A DNA stretch of 44,411 nt from the NCBI GenBank assembly GCA_902470345.1, contig CABRGB010000009.1, forward strand, positions 1 through 44,411. The letters are read 5' to 3'. The first letter of the stretch is position 1, and each line of letters starts with the position of its first letter. The position numbers and the translations under genes are program-made. The notes under the pieces are model-generated. The model saw only the letters and a list, made by a program, of their open reading frames with translations. It was not told the DNA's origin and ran no database searches. Origin of the DNA: an uncultured Collinsella sp. (GTDB lineage: Bacteria; Actinomycetota; Coriobacteriia; Coriobacteriales; Coriobacteriaceae). Of this stretch, positions 7,348 to 15,875 are shown piece after piece.

Positions 7348-9798
7348 TTATATAAGCCTAAAGTGCTCGAGCGCCTTGACGACGCCATCTTTGTCGACCG
7401 AGTCGGTGATGTAGTCGGCGCGCTTTTTGAGATAGTCCGGCGCATTACCCATGGCGATACCGACATCGACGGCGTTCATCAGCGAGACGTCATTGCTGGC
7501 GTCGCCGATGCCGTATACGGTTCCGTGGTGGGGATCGAGGGCGTCGAGTACAGACTGGATGCCCCCGCGCTTCGTGCATTCGCGGGGCGAGATTTCGGTT
7601 ACCTCGAGTTCGAGCTCGTTAAAGCACAGCAGCGGCTCAAGTGCCTTATCTTGAGCGATGTGGTTAGCGAGCGATGTAGACATCAAGATCTTGTAAGCAC
7701 TGTAATGTTGCAGCTGCGTGACTGCGTCGCCCAGGGTGCGCGCGTATCCGGGAGCATCGGGGGCATCGGCACTCATGCGCACGACGCCGTTGAGGCCCTC
7801 AAAGCGGATGACCTCGCCCGATTGCTCAAGGTAGGGGGCAAGACGCTGCAGCATGCTGGGCGTCATCGACAGATCGCGAATTGCGTGTCCGTTGATCTCG
7901 GCGTAACCGCCCGCAAGACAGACGATGCCGGTCCACGGCAGCTCAAGAAGTTTGGGGTGGATGCAGCTCAGGGTGCGTCCCGTGCAGATAAAAGCCATGT
8001 TGCCGTTGGCGACAAACTCGCGGATTGCCTGCGAAACCGCCTCGTTGGGATAGGGGGACAGATCGCGCTCGCTCTCGGGAAGCTCTTGTGCCGCTCGAGG
8101 GTCTTGCCAGGCGAGCGTACCGTCGATGTCGAAGAAGCAGATATCGCCGTGCTTGTGGGTTGGGCCGGCGGCAGAGGAGGCCGAGGTGGTGGGCACAAAT
8201 CCCGGCTCGAGGCCCATGATCTGGTCAAAATGCTCTTTAACGCGGGGAACGGAGATGCCGATGATCACCTGGGCGGTCTTGTCCGTAATGATGAGGCCCT
8301 TGGCGCCCACCGCGACAAACGACGCGTTATCTGCAACGATGGAAGGGTCTGCGACCTCGACGCGCAGGCGCGTGGCACAGTTGGTTGCGCCCACAATATT
8401 GCCAACGCCACCTAAAAGCTGAATTACCCGCTCAGCGAGGACGTGATCTTGATCGGATCGACTATTGACCTCGTCATTGGGAGATTGCTCTTTGGCAAAG
8501 CCGCTTTCCGTTAAACGATCGATTGCCGCGCGATTGGCAACATGATCCTCGCGGCCCGGCGTCTTAAGGTCATAGACCAAGATGAGTGCTCGAAAACTAA
8601 CAAAAAAGATGAGGCTAAAGGCAAGGCCGATACCGAGCGCCAAAAGATAGGCACCGGCATGCGTGCGCATGAGCGGAATAAAGTTGAAGGCTGCCATCTC
8701 CATCAGGCCGCCCGAGAAGATGCCGACGATGCCAAAGAGATTCATGGTTGTGGCAAGGCAAGACGATAAGACGGCGTAGAGCAAAAAGAGCCCGGGGTGG
8801 GTGAACATAAAGAGAAACTCGAGTGGCTCGGTAACGCCGCAAACCACCGAGGCGACGATGGCGGGCAAAAGGATGACCTTAAGGCCGGCGCGGCGCTCTG
8901 GTTTTGCGGTGGAGTAGAACGCGGCTGCGATGGCGGGAAGGCCAAAGAGCTTGACCCAGCCGGTGGCGGTAAAACCGGCCCACGGCGCAAGTTCATTAAG
9001 GGGGCGCGTGCTATGGGAGAGGATGGGGAGCAAGCTGCTCCACGTGGCGTAGATGCCGTCGTTAATGACCAGGTTGTCGTAGTAGATCGGCATGTAGAGC
9101 AGGTGGTGCAGCCCCATGGGCTCGAGCGCTCGCTCCAAAAGCACAAAGATGCCCACGCCAAAGGGGCCGACGCTCGTAAGTGCATGGCGCAGCGTTTCGG
9201 TCATTGCGTATACGGAGGGCACGATGGCGGCCGAGATAGCGGCAAGGGCAAACACGGCAAAAAAGCTGATGAGGTAGACCAGCGAGGAGCCCGAGAAGGT
9301 GCCGAGCCAATCGGGAACCTTGGCATCGTAGAAGCGGTCATGGATGGCGACGACGGTTGCCGATACCGCCAGCGGGCCGATAATGCCGGTGTCGAGCGTC
9401 TTGATGCCGTCGATGATGGTGATGCCGCTAGCGGAGGTCAAAGACGACGGGTACTTAAGTCCAAGATTGTCTCCGCTCAGCTTAATGATCTCGCTCAAAA
9501 AGAAGCAGTAGGCAAAATAGGCGACGAGAGCCTCGAGGCAGCAACGAGCCGGTTGTTTTTGGGCAAGACCGATGGGCAGCGCTACGGCAAAAAGGAGCGG
9601 GAGGCGTTTAAAGACCGTCCACGAGCCGCGCTGGATGATGGTCCAAAAAGCGTACCAAGGGGTTCCGTATACGGCGAGATCGCCGACGATGTCCGCAGTC
9701 GTTGCGAGAGCGGAGACGCCGACCATGAGGCCTGATATAGAAAACAGCATGGCGGGCGCGAACATTGCCCCGCCAAAGCGTTGGATTTTTTGCAGCAT
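7348..9798 (-). CDS. PTS sugar permease EIIC-EIIB fused to a HAD-IIB (Cof-type) phosphatase
   Basis: 816 residues, GGGAGG upstream of ATG. Residues 1 to about 430 form a glucose/maltose-superfamily EIIC membrane domain with the GVTEPLEFLFMF signature. About 455-540 is EIIB with the phosphorylated Cys in TNCATRLRV (C474). After an Ala/Ser linker, residues about 553-816 are a complete HAD hydrolase: DIDGT (D557, D559), ICTGRT, a lysine in ECTKRGG, and GDASNDVSLM. The protein would import and phosphorylate a sugar, and the attached phosphatase could act on the sugar phosphate or a regulator. The fusion is one continuous frame. Substrate is unknown; the divergent TreR-like regulator hints at trehalose or another glucoside. 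Confidence 0.88.
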   Translation of the reverse strand: MLQKIQRFGGAMFAPAMLFSISGLMVGVSALATTADIVGDLAVYGTPWYAFWTIIQRGSWTVFKRLPLLFAVALPIGLAQKQPARCCLEALVAYFAYCFFLSEIIKLSGDNLGLKYPSSLTSASGITIIDGIKTLDTGIIGPLAVSATVVAIHDRFYDAKVPDWLGTFSGSSLVYLISFFAVFALAAISAAIVPSVYAMTETLRHALTSVGPFGVGIFVLLERALEPMGLHHLLYMPIYYDNLVINDGIYATWSSLLPILSHSTRPLNELAPWAGFTATGWVKLFGLPAIAAAFYSTAKPERRAGLKVILLPAIVASVVCGVTEPLEFLFMFTHPGLFLLYAVLSSCLATTMNLFGIVGIFSGGLMEMAAFNFIPLMRTHAGAYLLALGIGLAFSLIFFVSFRALILVYDLKTPGREDHVANRAAIDRLTESGFAKEQSPNDEVNSRSDQDHVLAERVIQLLGGVGNIVGATNCATRLRVEVADPSIVADNASFVAVGAKGLIITDKTAQVIIGISVPRVKEHFDQIMGLEPGFVPTTSASSAAGPTHKHGDICFFDIDGTLAWQDPRAAQELPESERDLSPYPNEAVSQAIREFVANGNMAFICTGRTLSCIHPKLLELPWTGIVCLAGGYAEINGHAIRDLSMTPSMLQRLAPYLEQSGEVIRFEGLNGVVRMSADAPDAPGYARTLGDAVTQLQHYSAYKILMSTSLANHIAQDKALEPLLCFNELELEVTEISPRECTKRGGIQSVLDALDPHHGTVYGIGDASNDVSLMNAVDVGIAMGNAPDYLKKRADYITDSVDKDGVVKALEHFRLI

Positions 9799-9841
9799 GT
9801 TCTGCCTCCCGAATATCGAGGCGCGTTGCGCGTGGGGAAAC

Positions 9842-9971
9842 GTTTAAACAATGGATTCATTGTAGAGGACCAGACGATTGTCGTACCGGCAGTTTTGAGC
9901 GAAACCGATTTGGGCATGACAGAAACCGTCAACGGTTAAATCCTGTCGCTTTACCGATATTCGGTTTAAAC
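9842..9971. promoter_or_regulatory. Divergent control region with several palindromes (PTS / GntR)
   Basis: Four symmetric sites lie between the two start codons: GTTTAAAC at 9842-9849 and again at 9964-9971 (both within GTTTAAACAA), ACAATG-gatt-CATTGT at 9848-9863, AACCGT-ca-ACGGTT at 9924-9937, and ACCGA-tat-TCGGT at 9953-9965. The last two are good candidates for the adjacent GntR protein. GTTTAAACAA also occurs upstream of malQ and, with one change, upstream of the ABC importer. Confidence 0.45.
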
Positions 9972-10027
9972 AACTTTAAGAAATGCTATCGTGCCTAGCC
10001 GGAAATGAATAATGTAGAGGTGAAACA

Positions 10028-10747
10028 ATGCCAAAAGCGATATACGAAGGAATCTACCGAGAAATACGCTCGCGCATCATTAATGGGACCTATGCGTTTC
10101 AGGAGATGCTGCCAACCGAAGCCGAGCTGACCGCGGAGTTCGGATGCACTCGCAATACCGTCCGTCGCGCCTTGGGTATGCTGGCCGACGGGATGTTTGT
10201 GCAGCCCATACACGGCAAGGGCGTGCGCGTTATTTGGCTTAAGGGCGAAACCGACATGTTGGGCGCACTCGAAGAGGTTGAGTCGTTTGGCGAGTTTGCA
10301 AAGCGCAACAATGCCGTTGCATCGACGGACGTTAAGTCTTTCGAACATCTGGTTTGCACCGAGCAACTCTCTCGTCACCTGGGCTTTAAGGTGGGCGAGG
10401 AGTTGATTCGCGTAGTGCGTGTCCGAAGCCTCAACGGCAACGCGCGCCAAGTGGACCATGGCTATTTTTTGGCGTCGATCGCCAAGGGCCTGACTCCCGA
10501 GATCGCGGCAGATTCTATTTACGGCTATCTGGAGCACAAGCGCGGCGTCAAGGTGATGGCGAGCCGTCGTACGGTGAGCGTCGAGCTTGCCAACGATGAG
10601 GACTGCAGTTATCTTGACCTCGGCAAATACAACTGCGTTGCCGTTATGGAGAGCCAGTCGTACACCTCGGACGGCATCTTGTTCGAGGTCACGCATGCCC
10701 GCACGCATCCCGAGATCTTCCACTACCGCGTCAACTCCAAGCGATAG
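10028..10747 (+). CDS. GntR/HutC-family transcriptional regulator, TreR-like
   Basis: 239 residues, GAGGTGA upstream of ATG. The N-terminal winged helix spans about 1-70 (LPTEAELTAEFGCTRNTVRRAL, with the pattern P[ST]E..L). The following segment, EEVESFGEFAKRNN, and the UTRA effector domain (about 85-235) resemble TreR-type repressors that sense trehalose 6-phosphate. It is transcribed away from the PTS-HAD gene, the usual arrangement for a local repressor. Effector identity is inference. Confidence 0.88.
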   Translation: MPKAIYEGIYREIRSRIINGTYAFQEMLPTEAELTAEFGCTRNTVRRALGMLADGMFVQPIHGKGVRVIWLKGETDMLGALEEVESFGEFAKRNNAVASTDVKSFEHLVCTEQLSRHLGFKVGEELIRVVRVRSLNGNARQVDHGYFLASIAKGLTPEIAADSIYGYLEHKRGVKVMASRRTVSVELANDEDCSYLDLGKYNCVAVMESQSYTSDGILFEVTHARTHPEIFHYRVNSKR

Positions 10748-10788
10748 CCGGCTAGCTCGCAGTCCGACGAGACTCATGCCATCAAAGC

Positions 10789-10840
10789 GAAAACGCCCGG
10801 TCAAACCGACGATACATCGGCTTGACCGGGCGTTTTCTCT
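10789..10840 (+). terminator. Strong intrinsic terminator after GntR
   Basis: A 16-bp perfect stem (10789-10804 with 10822-10837), with an inner CCGA/TCGG pairing, flanked by A-run and T-run, so it may work in both directions. Confidence 0.9.
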
Positions 10841-10858
10841 GCATTAGATAACAAATAA

Positions 10859-10945
10859 TTGTTTATACAAAACTTGTCAAGTATCAAGTTGAAATTACCG
10901 TTCACCGAAGTTTTTCTACCGCTCTAGTAATACTTGTTCAAACAA
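10859..10945 (+). promoter_or_regulatory. Putative paired operators upstream of ABC importer
   Basis: TTGTTTATACAA (10859-10870) and TTGTTCAAACAA (10934-10945) are each one base from the palindrome TTGTTTAAACAA and lie 75 bp apart (start to start). The region between is AT-rich and likely holds the promoter. The same word recurs near the PTS and malQ genes. Confidence 0.4.
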
Positions 10946-11053
10946 CTAGCCAAATAGCGTATTGTACAAATCAGCAAAAGGGGCAAAGTCCCCGAGCCAA
11001 TCTCCGAAGGCGGCGGCAAAGGGTGCCGCCACGGTGTGAAAGGGTGGATTGTA

Positions 11054-12370
11054 ATGAAGAACGAAATGAGCAGAAGGCAGTTCCTGGGCTTCGCCGGTTC
11101 CGCAGCTGCGGTTCTGGGTCTGGGTCTTGTGGGCTGCGGTGGTTCCGCCGGCTCCGGCTCCTCTGCTTCTGGTGACGCCGCTGAGGTCTACTTCCTCCAA
11201 TTCAAGCCCGAGGTCGACAAGGAGTGGAAGGAGATCGCCAAGGCGTACAAGGAGGAGAAGGGCGTCGAGGTCAAGATCGTGACCGCTGCCTCCAACACCT
11301 ACGAGGAGAAGCTCAAGTCCGAGATGTCCAAGAGCTCCGCTCCGACGCTGTTCCAGGTCAACGGCCCCACTGGTCTTAAGAACTGGAAGGATTACTGCGC
11401 CGACCTGTCCGATACCAAGCTCCGCGGTGAGCTCATTGACGACTCCCTGGCTCTGCAGTCCGACGGCAAGGATGTGTGCATCGACTGGGTTCAGGAGAGC
11501 TTCGGCATTATTTACAACAAGCAGCTGCTCGAGAAGGCTGGCTACAAGGCCGAGGACATCAACTCCTTCGACAAGCTGAAGGCTTGTGCCGACGACATCC
11601 AGGCCCGCAAGGACGAGCTTGGTGTCGAGGGTGCCTTCACTTCCGCCGGCATGGACGACTCCTCCAGCTGGCGCTACACCACCCACCTTGCCAACATGCC
11701 GCTCTACTACGAGTTTGAGAAGGAGCACAACCAGGAGGACGACGAGATCAAGGGCGAGTTCCTCGACAACTACAAGCAGATCTTCGACCTGTACATCACC
11801 GACTCCACCTGCGATCCTTCGCAGCTTGCTTCCAAGACCGGCGACGACGCCACCAACGAGTTCGCAACCGGCAAGGCCGTCTTCTACCAGAACGGCTCTT
11901 GGGCCTACTCTGACCTCGTCAAGGCCGGCATGACCGACGATCAGATTGGCATGATGCCCATCTACATCGGTGTTGACGGCGAGGAGAACCAGGGCCTGTG
12001 CTCCGGCGGCGAGAACTACTGGTGCGTCAGTTCCCAGGCTTCCGAGGATGCCCAGAAGGCCACCGAGGACTTCATGTATTGGTGCGTCACCGCTGACACC
12101 CCGACCAGCATCATCGCCGACAAGATGGGTCTGACCGCTCCGTTCAAGAGCGCCAAGGAGACCACCAACGTCTTCTCGCAGCAGGCCGTTGCCATGGCCA
12201 AGGACGGCAAGAAGACCGTCGCTTGGGACTTCGTCTACATTCCCTCCGAGGAGTGGAAGAAGAACCTCAAGCAGGCTCTGATTGCCTACGCTGCCGATAA
12301 CAGCAAGTGGGACGGCGTCAAGAACGCCTTCGTCGATGGCTGGAAGACCGAGAAGGCTGCTTCCGAGTAA
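11054..12370 (+). CDS. Carbohydrate ABC transporter substrate-binding lipoprotein
   Basis: ATG at 11054 chosen (AAAGGGTGG just upstream) over an in-frame GTG 18 nt earlier. 438 residues. The N terminus has a twin-arginine motif SRRQFLGF, a hydrophobic stretch and a lipobox GLVGC (C28), so it is a probable Tat-exported lipoprotein, followed by a Gly/Ser linker. The rest matches family-1 extracellular sugar-binding proteins (EVYFLQFKPEVDKEWKEI, FSQQAVAM). It is first in an operon with two permeases and an ATPase. A GC-rich hairpin downstream probably keeps its expression above that of the permeases. The substrate is probably an oligosaccharide; genes for alpha-glucan breakdown lie downstream. 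Confidence 0.92.
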   Translation: MKNEMSRRQFLGFAGSAAAVLGLGLVGCGGSAGSGSSASGDAAEVYFLQFKPEVDKEWKEIAKAYKEEKGVEVKIVTAASNTYEEKLKSEMSKSSAPTLFQVNGPTGLKNWKDYCADLSDTKLRGELIDDSLALQSDGKDVCIDWVQESFGIIYNKQLLEKAGYKAEDINSFDKLKACADDIQARKDELGVEGAFTSAGMDDSSSWRYTTHLANMPLYYEFEKEHNQEDDEIKGEFLDNYKQIFDLYITDSTCDPSQLASKTGDDATNEFATGKAVFYQNGSWAYSDLVKAGMTDDQIGMMPIYIGVDGEENQGLCSGGENYWCVSSQASEDAQKATEDFMYWCVTADTPTSIIADKMGLTAPFKSAKETTNVFSQQAVAMAKDGKKTVAWDFVYIPSEEWKKNLKQALIAYAADNSKWDGVKNAFVDGWKTEKAASE

Positions 12371-12403
12371 GCAGTTGCTGCCCGAGCTATCTGATTAGCG
12401 ACA

Positions 12404-12437
12404 GGGGGGCGGGCAGACGTAGGTTTGCCCGCCCCCC
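12404..12437 (+). other. GC-rich hairpin between binding protein and permease genes
   Basis: GGGGGGCGGGCA (12404-12415) pairs with TGCCCGCCCCCC (12426-12437). There is no T-run, so it is more likely an mRNA-stabilising or partially terminating stem-loop, as is usual between binding-protein and permease genes. Confidence 0.7.
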
Positions 12438-12459
12438 TACATATTGAAAGGACCCTTTT

Positions 12460-13314
12460 ATGGGCAAAGCACTCAAGCGCTGGTGGCCGCTCTTTATGTT
12501 GCCCACGTGCCTGGCGTTTATGATCGGGTTCGTGATTCCCTTTATTCAGGGCTTCTATCTCTCGTTCTGCCAGTTTATTATCATTAGTAACGCGCACTTT
12601 GTCGGTATCGAGAACTACGTGCGCGCGCTGTCCGATCCGCAGTTCTCCACGTCGTTCTTCTTTACCGTGGCGTTTGCCTTCCTGTCGACGGTGCTCATCA
12701 ACGTGATCGCCCTGGCCATTGCGCAGGCGCTCACCCGCAAGGCGCTCAAAGGCACCAACATCTTCCGTACGATCTTCTTTATGCCTAACCTGATCGGCGG
12801 CATCGTGCTGGGCTACATTTGGCAGATTCTGATCAACTGCCTGCTCTCCAACGTGGGCGCCCAGCTCATCGCCCTTAACTCTGCTGCTGGCTTCTGGGGC
12901 CTTATCATCCTGACCCTGTGGCAGCAGGTCGGCTACATGATGATCATCTACATCGCTGGTCTGCAGTCCATTCCGTCCGACTACATCGAGGCCGCCAAGG
13001 TCGACGGTGCCACGGCATGGCAGACGTTTTGGAAGGTTAAGATCCCTAACCTGATGCCGACCATCACCATCTGCCTGTTCCTGTCCATCACCAACGGCTT
13101 TAAGCTGTTCGACCAGAACCTCGCCCTTACCGGCGGCGCCCCCGCGCACTCCACCGAGATGCTCGCCCTGAACATCTACAACACGTTCTATTCGCGTGCC
13201 GGTATCGCATGGCAGGGCATTGGTCAGGCCAAGGCGGTTATCTTCTGCATCCTGGTCGTGGCCATCTCCATGATCCAGCTTAAGGCCACGAGGTCCAAGG
13301 AGGTGCAGCAGTAA
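12460..13314 (+). CDS. Carbohydrate ABC transporter permease (MalF-type)
   Basis: 284 residues with AAAGGA 8 nt before ATG. About six membrane spans. The EAA loop is visible as YIEAAKVDGATAWQTFWKVKIPNLMP (residues about 170-195), where the cytoplasmic ATPase docks. It pairs with the next gene, overlapping by one base (TAATG), which implies translational coupling. It forms the pore of the importer together with the following permease. Confidence 0.92.
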   Translation: MGKALKRWWPLFMLPTCLAFMIGFVIPFIQGFYLSFCQFIIISNAHFVGIENYVRALSDPQFSTSFFFTVAFAFLSTVLINVIALAIAQALTRKALKGTNIFRTIFFMPNLIGGIVLGYIWQILINCLLSNVGAQLIALNSAAGFWGLIILTLWQQVGYMMIIYIAGLQSIPSDYIEAAKVDGATAWQTFWKVKIPNLMPTITICLFLSITNGFKLFDQNLALTGGAPAHSTEMLALNIYNTFYSRAGIAWQGIGQAKAVIFCILVVAISMIQLKATRSKEVQQ

Positions 13315-14153
13315 TGAAACGCGATAAGGTTATCAACCGCGCGCTCTCGATTTTCTTTACGATCCTGTCGCTCGCGTGGATCTACCCCGTGTTCATGATT
13401 GCGCTTAATTCTTTTAAGAAAGCGACCGCAATCAGCACCACCACGGCATTCGATCTGCTCACGCCCGAGACGTTCAACGGCCTCGCAAACTACATGCACG
13501 CCCTTAACGAGCAGGGCTTTGCCTCGGCATTTATGTACTCGCTCATCATCACGGTCACGTCGGTCGTGCTGATCTTGGTGTGCTGCTCCATGTGCGCTTG
13601 GTACGTGGTTCGTGTCAACAACAAGATCTCGAACTTCTTCTATTACCTGTTCGTGTTCTCGATGGTCGTGCCCTTCCAGATGCTCATGTTCACGCTGTCC
13701 AATTTGGCGGACCGCATCGGCTTCAACACGCCGTTCAACATCTGCTTTATCTACCTCGGCTTTGGCGCGGGCCTGGCGGTCTTTATGTTCGCCGGTTTTG
13801 TAAAGAACATCCCGCTCGAGATCGAGGAGGCGGCCATGATTGATGGCTGCAACCCGGTCCAGGTGTTCTTTAAGATCGTCCTTCCCATCATGAAGCCCAC
13901 CTATCTTTCGGTCGGCATCCTCGAGACCATGTGGGTCTGGAACGACTATCTGCTGCCCTACCTTACGCTCGACTCCACCAAGTACAAGACCATTCCTATC
14001 TTGATCCAGTACTTCCGCGGCGGCTACGGCCACGTCGAGCTCGGCCCCATGATGGCCTGCATCATGATGGTCGTTATCCCCATCGTTATCATGTACATCC
14101 TCTGTCAGAAGTACATCATCGACGGCGTGGTGGCAGGTGCCGTCAAGGGCTGA
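13314..14153 (+). CDS. Carbohydrate ABC transporter permease (MalG-type)
   Basis: 279 residues. The EAA loop IEEAAMIDGCNPVQVFFKIV is near residue 170, followed by LPIMKP, with six predicted spans. It starts inside the stop of the upstream permease gene. A short gap with a GC hairpin separates it from the ATPase gene. Confidence 0.92.
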   Translation: MKRDKVINRALSIFFTILSLAWIYPVFMIALNSFKKATAISTTTAFDLLTPETFNGLANYMHALNEQGFASAFMYSLIITVTSVVLILVCCSMCAWYVVRVNNKISNFFYYLFVFSMVVPFQMLMFTLSNLADRIGFNTPFNICFIYLGFGAGLAVFMFAGFVKNIPLEIEEAAMIDGCNPVQVFFKIVLPIMKPTYLSVGILETMWVWNDYLLPYLTLDSTKYKTIPILIQYFRGGYGHVELGPMMACIMMVVIPIVIMYILCQKYIIDGVVAGAVKG

Positions 14154-14177
14154 TGCCGTAACTGTTTTGCAAGTTTC

Positions 14178-14204
14178 TGCGGCGCCCCTCAGCGCGGCGC
14201 CGCA
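14178..14204 (+). other. Intercistronic hairpin
   Basis: TGCGGCGCC (14178-14186) pairs with GGCGCCGCA (14196-14204) between the second permease and the ATPase gene, with no T-run. It is probably a stability or processing element. Confidence 0.5.
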
Positions 14205-14221
14205 TATCGAAAGGTAGAGAC

Positions 14222-15421
14222 ATGGCCGAGATCGTTCTCAAACATGTTCAGAAGGTGTATCCCAACAACGAGTCAAAAAAGAAGGGCTTCTTTGGCAAAA
14301 AGAAGAAGACCGAGGAGAAGAAGCACAACCTCAAGGTTACCGAGGACGGTGTGCTCGCTGTAGAGGACTTCAACCTCACCGTTCACGACCAGGAGTTCGT
14401 CGTCCTCGTTGGCCCCTCTGGCTGCGGTAAGTCCACGACGATGCGCATGGTCGCCGGCCTGGAGGACATTACCTCGGGCGATGTGCTCATCGACGGCAAG
14501 CGTGTCAACGACGTGGCGCCCAAGGACCGCGACATCGCCATGGTGTTCCAGAGCTACGCTCTGTACCCCAATATGACGGTGTACGAGAACATGGCATTTA
14601 CGCTCGAGCTCAAGAAGGTTCCCAAGGACGAGATCGACCGCAAGGTTCGCTCTGCTGCCGAGATTCTGGGCATTACCGAGTACCTCGACCGTAAGCCCAA
14701 GGCGCTCTCCGGCGGCCAGCGCCAGCGTGTCGCTATCGGCCGCGCCATCGTGCGTGACCCCAAGGTCTTCCTGATGGACGAGCCGCTGTCCAACCTGGAC
14801 GCCAAGCTTCGTAACCAGATGCGTGCCGAGCTCATTAAGCTGCGCCACGAGATCAAGGGCACGTTCATTTATGTTACTCACGACCAGACCGAGGCTATGA
14901 CCCTCGGTGACCGTATCGTGGTCATGAAGGACGGCGTTGTCCAGCAGATCGCCACGCCGCAGGAGGTCTTCAACCATCCCGCGAACATCTTCGTCGCCGG
15001 CTTCATCGGCGTGCCGCAGATGAACTTCTTCGATGCCCAGCTGGTGCGCTCGGGCAACGGCTTTACCGTCAAGACCGAGGATATGAACGTGGCGCTCGCC
15101 CCCGAGACTTGCGCTCAGCTTGCCCTCAACTGGGACGGCGGCGACGTGAAGGAGATTACGGCCGGCGTGCGTCCCGAGCAGATCCTGCTTGCCGACAAGG
15201 GCGAGGAGGGCGCGCTCCAGGGTACCGTCGAGGTGACCGAGCTCATGGGCTCGACCGAGCATGTCCACGTGACCGCTCCCGACGGCCAGTTTGTCCTGAT
15301 TATCCCCGTCGTCGACCTCGAGGCCAAGGGCGCGCTCAAGGCTGGCGACACCATCTGGTTCAAGTTCGAGAAGAACGCGACCCACCTCTTCGATAAGGTC
15401 TCTGGCAAGAACCTTATCTAG
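14222..15421 (+). CDS. Sugar ABC transporter ATP-binding protein (UgpC/MsmK type)
   Basis: 399 residues. Walker A GPSGCGKST, Q-loop VFQSYALYPNMT, signature LSGGQRQRVAIGRA, Walker B VFLMDEPLSNLDA, H-loop THDQTEAM, and a C-terminal TOBE/regulatory region. This type energises sugar importers and is often shared between several systems. It has an unusual Lys-rich insertion near the N terminus (about residues 18-38, SKKKGFFGKKKKTEEKK) between the first two strands, where homologues normally run straight on. It is last in the operon, followed by a strong terminator. Confidence 0.94.
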   Translation: MAEIVLKHVQKVYPNNESKKKGFFGKKKKTEEKKHNLKVTEDGVLAVEDFNLTVHDQEFVVLVGPSGCGKSTTMRMVAGLEDITSGDVLIDGKRVNDVAPKDRDIAMVFQSYALYPNMTVYENMAFTLELKKVPKDEIDRKVRSAAEILGITEYLDRKPKALSGGQRQRVAIGRAIVRDPKVFLMDEPLSNLDAKLRNQMRAELIKLRHEIKGTFIYVTHDQTEAMTLGDRIVVMKDGVVQQIATPQEVFNHPANIFVAGFIGVPQMNFFDAQLVRSGNGFTVKTEDMNVALAPETCAQLALNWDGGDVKEITAGVRPEQILLADKGEEGALQGTVEVTELMGSTEHVHVTAPDGQFVLIIPVVDLEAKGALKAGDTIWFKFEKNATHLFDKVSGKNLI

Positions 15422-15489
15422 GCCCGGTGCAACCAGGCCCTTCCTTTGGGCGACTGCGGTATTGCCATCCTTTTGCCGCGGTCACATAT

Positions 15490-15532
15490 AAGGCTCCCCT
15501 CCCGTCCGCTGGGCGAGAGGGGAGCCTTTCTT
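15490..15532 (+). terminator. Terminator of the ABC importer operon
   Basis: A 12-bp stem (15490-15501 with 15517-15528) followed by a T-rich tail. Confidence 0.9.
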
Positions 15533-15560
15533 TGTGTTGGGGCTGTCTGACCGGTCGTTT

Positions 15561-15775
15561 GTCTCGATCTGTAACAGGTAGGGCCGATTTCGGACGTTAG
15601 ATGTTACAGATCGAGACGGTTCCGCTGAGCTAACCATTTCATCTAAATCTGTAACACCAAAGGTGAATTTCAGCTGCTAGATGTTACAGATCGAGATTGA
15701 CCCAAGGGGGGCCGGTATGTCTCAATCTGTAACAGCTGGGACCGTTTTTACCGAGTAGTTGTTACAGATCGAGAT
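15561..15775. repeat. Three tandem hairpin units with constant 25-nt loops
   Basis: Units 15561-15617, 15641-15697 and 15719-15775 are each 57 nt: a 16-nt arm (consensus NTCTCGATCTGTAACA), a 25-nt loop and the complementary arm. Unit 1 arms are perfect; unit 2 has two mismatches and unit 3 at most two, all in the left arm. Loops are divergent but share a TTT centre and a TAG near the end. Spacing is 23 and 21 nt. They lie in the convergent gap between the ABC operon and glgP. Confidence 0.85.
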
Positions 15776-15814
15776 TGTTTGGCCGAGTTGGGTCGCAGGG
15801 TAACGTGCGGGCAC

Positions 15815-15846
15815 AAAAAACGGAGCCGTGTTGCCACGACTCCGTT
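15815..15846 (-). terminator. Terminator of glgP
   Basis: On the minus strand, AACGGAGTCGTG-GCAA-CACGGCTCCGTT followed by a T-run (six A at 15815-15820 on the plus strand). Confidence 0.9.
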
Positions 15847-15875
15847 TCTCAAGAGGATGGGTAAGGGAAGCGAAA

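Noticed and set aside
15561..15775. CRISPR array
   Set aside because: Repeats are inverted pairs around 25-nt loops, not direct repeats with unique spacers; only three units and no cas genes.
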